A DNA stretch of 64,000 nt from Caldicoprobacter oshimai DSM 21659 (GTDB lineage Bacteria > Bacillota > Clostridia > Caldicoprobacterales > Caldicoprobacteraceae): assembly GCA_000526435.1 (NCBI GenBank), contig JAGB01000002.1, positions 496,001-560,000 of the forward strand, read 5' to 3'. Position numbers and translations under genes: made by a program. Below, piece by piece: positions 62,326-64,000 of the stretch (the first letter of the stretch is position 1; every line of letters starts with the position of its first letter). Below the pieces are notes generated by a model that worked only from the letters and a program-made list of their open reading frames with translations, was not told the DNA's origin and did no database searches.

Positions 62326-62943
62326 TTACTGCAATCCTTTCCGTTCAGGAGCAGGAGACTCACTTTTAATCTGTACTGTATACCGCATTTTATCGCCCTC
62401 CTGTGCGGTTGTAAATAAGTTTATCCTTAAATAACTGCCATCTTCGCCTTTCCACATCACACTTTTCCCCTGAGCACCTATATTCTTTGCGTTATTAAGT
62501 ACGCTTAAATCATTTCCAAACGGTTCTGGAAGCGATTTTTTCAAACGGGTTTTAAGCTCCTCACAAAATTTGATAAATTGATCCTGGTTGGTAGTTGAGA
62601 ATAGATATTCACCGGATACAAATTTGTCGTCGTCAAATATAAATAACACCGTTTGCTCCAGCGAAGAATTGTTAAAAGGAAAAGTTCCCTCTATCTTCAG
62701 CAAGTCATCTCTTACCGAATGACTGTCATTCAATTGCTTCTGTTTCATTACTTCTTCTTTGGATATCAGCCATGACAAATCTTCAAAAACGTATTTCCCC
62801 CTTTGATGAAGGCTTGTTAATAACTGATCAAAATCTTTCACTGTAGTTGCAGGACCTCCATTAGGGGTACAACCACTACTAATTAGTGCAATCCACAGGG
62901 TAAAGAATATACACAAACTGGTCAATCTTTTTATCTTCCTCAT
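62326..62943 (-). CDS. Lipoprotein of unknown function
   Basis: Protein of 205 residues with signal LCIFFTLWIALISSGCTP (lipobox SSGC). The mature part is soluble: DFDQLLTSLHQRGKYVFEDL, SLEQTVLFIFDDDKFVSGEY, LFSTTNQDQFIKFCEELKTR, SVMWKGEDGSYLRINLFTTA. Not recognised. It follows the frameshifted secreted-protein gene on the same strand by 31 bases, so secreted protein and lipoprotein form a pair, as at 44.6-43.3 kb. A dead 3' copy lies at 54.15-54.43 kb. Could be the immunity or chaperone partner of the secreted protein (inference). Confidence 0.8.
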   Translation of the reverse strand: MRKIKRLTSLCIFFTLWIALISSGCTPNGGPATTVKDFDQLLTSLHQRGKYVFEDLSWLISKEEVMKQKQLNDSHSVRDDLLKIEGTFPFNNSSLEQTVLFIFDDDKFVSGEYLFSTTNQDQFIKFCEELKTRLKKSLPEPFGNDLSVLNNAKNIGAQGKSVMWKGEDGSYLRINLFTTAQEGDKMRYTVQIKSESPAPERKGLQ

Positions 62944-62974
62944 AAAGCATAACCCTCCCTAATATTTCACCTCA

Positions 62975-63822
62975 TTATCGATATACATAATAACTTACAT
63001 CATCCGTCCTAGATTTTCCATTCACACTGTATTGAAGTCTTATATAGATAAGCCCACCATGATTCCAATAATCAGTAAGCAAAACGACTCTGTTAAGTGG
63101 CATGGTGTGGCTGCCATCAATATATACAGTCCCTTTAATAGGATTGCTTCTTTCAATACTACTTCTAATGAAATAATCGTTTTGAACTTTTGTACTAGAT
63201 AATGGTTGATCCATGACTTCTGGATACTTGTACAGATCCCTACAAGTATCATACCATACTCTCATATTTGATACAGTTACTGTAGAATTACTCGAAGACC
63301 ACCAGGCTTCTATTCCAGCATGGCGATAGAAATTCAAGAAATGATAGGTTGAAAAATAATGCGCATAGTAAGTTCTAACTGTTACTGTAACATCGACAAA
63401 TGTAGATGGAACTTCTACAATGGCCATAGGGCTAACTTCGTTCTGTTTTCGTTTGTTAAACTCAGATAAATATTTAAAACTATTTACTAAGTCACCATTT
63501 TCGTCGACTTTGTAGGGAATGATAGTTGTTAACGCTTTTTCATTTTTTCATTTACACTTTCATACTGTACTGCATATCCATAATCTGTTTCAATAACTTT
63601 AGGTTCGCTAACATTCGAAAAGGAACCCAAGGAAGAAAATTGCTCGGATATAACTTCATTCACAATTAGGTCAGCATTTAGAGGAAGATCTGTCTTAAAT
63701 CTGATGAGTGCTTGCCGTTCTATCTCATTTGCGGATACTACAGATGTAAACAAAATCAACATAATAATAGCAGCCAGCACAAGAACAAAACTCAAATTGA
63801 TTTTTTTCGTTTTTGTAAGCAT
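62975..63822 (-). pseudogene. Secreted protein gene with one-base frameshift
   Basis: The first frame (ATG at 63822, GAAGGA upstream) encodes a signal peptide, INLSFVLVLAAIIMLILFTS then VVSANE, and about 70 residues up to YGYAVQYESVNEKMKKR and a stop. A second frame continues at once: KALTTIIPYKVDENGDLVNS, then MAIVEVPSTFVDVTVTVRTY and a beta-rich C-terminus ending KSRTDDVSYYVYR. One extra A in GAAAAAATGAAAAAG joins them into about 282 residues. The downstream half alone has no start of its own except an internal ATG at 63427. Either a real frameshift, slippage at the A-rich site, or a base-call error. Confidence 0.8.
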
Positions 63823-63894
63823 TTGTATTAAAATCCTTCTTTCAATATAAATAATTTTGTTATCTATTGGAGTTACTTCTTTTGTTTTTTTCGG

Positions 63895-64000
63895 CACTCT
63901 TAAAAAGTCCGAGGACTTTATTTTTATGGTTTCAGCTTCACCACTTATATTAAATATTGTTGCCCATTGGAATCACATCCTTTGATTCATCTTCCTACCA
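63895..64000 (-). repeat. Leader repeat, copy C (cut by the window end)
   Basis: Minus-strand homologue of leader copies A and B: TAGGAAGATGAATCAAAGG, GTGATTCCAATGGGCAA, GGTGAAGCTGAAACC. It ends in a short hairpin AAAGTC-CTCG-GACTTT followed by TTAAGAGTG. It lies upstream of the frameshifted secreted-protein gene. The promoter block expected further upstream would be outside the window. Confidence 0.6.

Noticed and set aside
63427-63560. Programmed -1 frameshift at the A-rich site in the 63 kb secreted-protein gene
   Set aside because: The sequence G AAA AAG is not a full slippery heptamer (A AAA AAG) and no downstream pseudoknot is evident. A mutation or base-call error is simpler.

Overview
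The window looks like chromosomal DNA of an anaerobic, endospore-lineage Firmicute (class Clostridia, possibly thermophilic). The evidence is the mix of Rex, an Aquifex-type aconitase, GatCAB, a DppA-like M55 peptidase, VanW and LCP proteins, PocR/AraC regulators, a three-part archaeal/Thermotoga-style glutamate synthase, and strong AGGAGG-type ribosome binding sites. I cannot fix the genus from sequence alone. Two textures alternate: ordinary, denser, moderately GC-rich housekeeping DNA (about 0.1-34.3 kb and 48.8-53.5 kb) and AT-rich accessory DNA (34.3-48.8 kb and 53.5-64 kb) full of secreted proteins, repeats, mobile elements and broken genes.

0.1-34.3 kb: mainly minus-strand genes for a PocR-AraC regulator, an LCP cell-wall ligase, a LysM protein, a heterodimeric ABC exporter, a DUF362 ferredoxin, a rhomboid protease, an aminotransferase with an Lrp regulator, an RsmF-like methyltransferase, mannose-6-phosphate isomerase, VanW, PRC-barrel, Rex, and a GntR-aconitase pair with an operator-like palindrome on its promoter. 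Next come an MCP, two ABC ATPases without a permease (one fused to an AbrB-like domain), a Gfo/Idh/MocA dehydrogenase divergent from an AraC regulator, gatC-gatA-gatB, an M55 peptidase and purA. At 33.2 kb the 3' end of asnB abuts a 5'-truncated amt, the scar of a deletion between two divergent nitrogen genes.

34.3-48.8 kb: accessory block. Small operons for secreted proteins and lipoproteins share a 30-bp promoter-like block (four copies), a leader repeat (three copies, one at the window end) and a GCGGCTTATAAGCCGC-type terminator. Two genes here and one at 63 kb need exactly one extra A to be intact. A vanZ-like gene is split by an IS256-family element, an IS200/IS605 element (tnpA+tnpB) lies at 45-46.8 kb, and a decayed IS256 transposase lies at 34.4 kb.

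48.8-53.5 kb: glutamate synthase locus (amidotransferase, Fe-S/FMN synthase and GXGXG subunits). Its electron-input genes are fused by a deletion: a ferredoxin start joins a headless FAD oxidoreductase.

53.5-64 kb: a degenerate duplicate (53.5-54.4 kb) of the 60.6-62.6 kb locus flanks what I consider the most interesting content: an apparently complete minus-strand radical-SAM RiPP cluster (54.9-59.8 kb). It holds a 65-residue Cys-free precursor-like peptide, a radical SAM/SPASM-like enzyme, two membrane bPH_5-like proteins, an ABC exporter and an unknown 185-residue protein. Beside it, a second locus carries a hydrophobic Ala/Ile-rich peptide frame, a membrane metalloprotease with HEEGH, and two small membrane proteins. 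I saw no tRNA, rRNA or CRISPR array.
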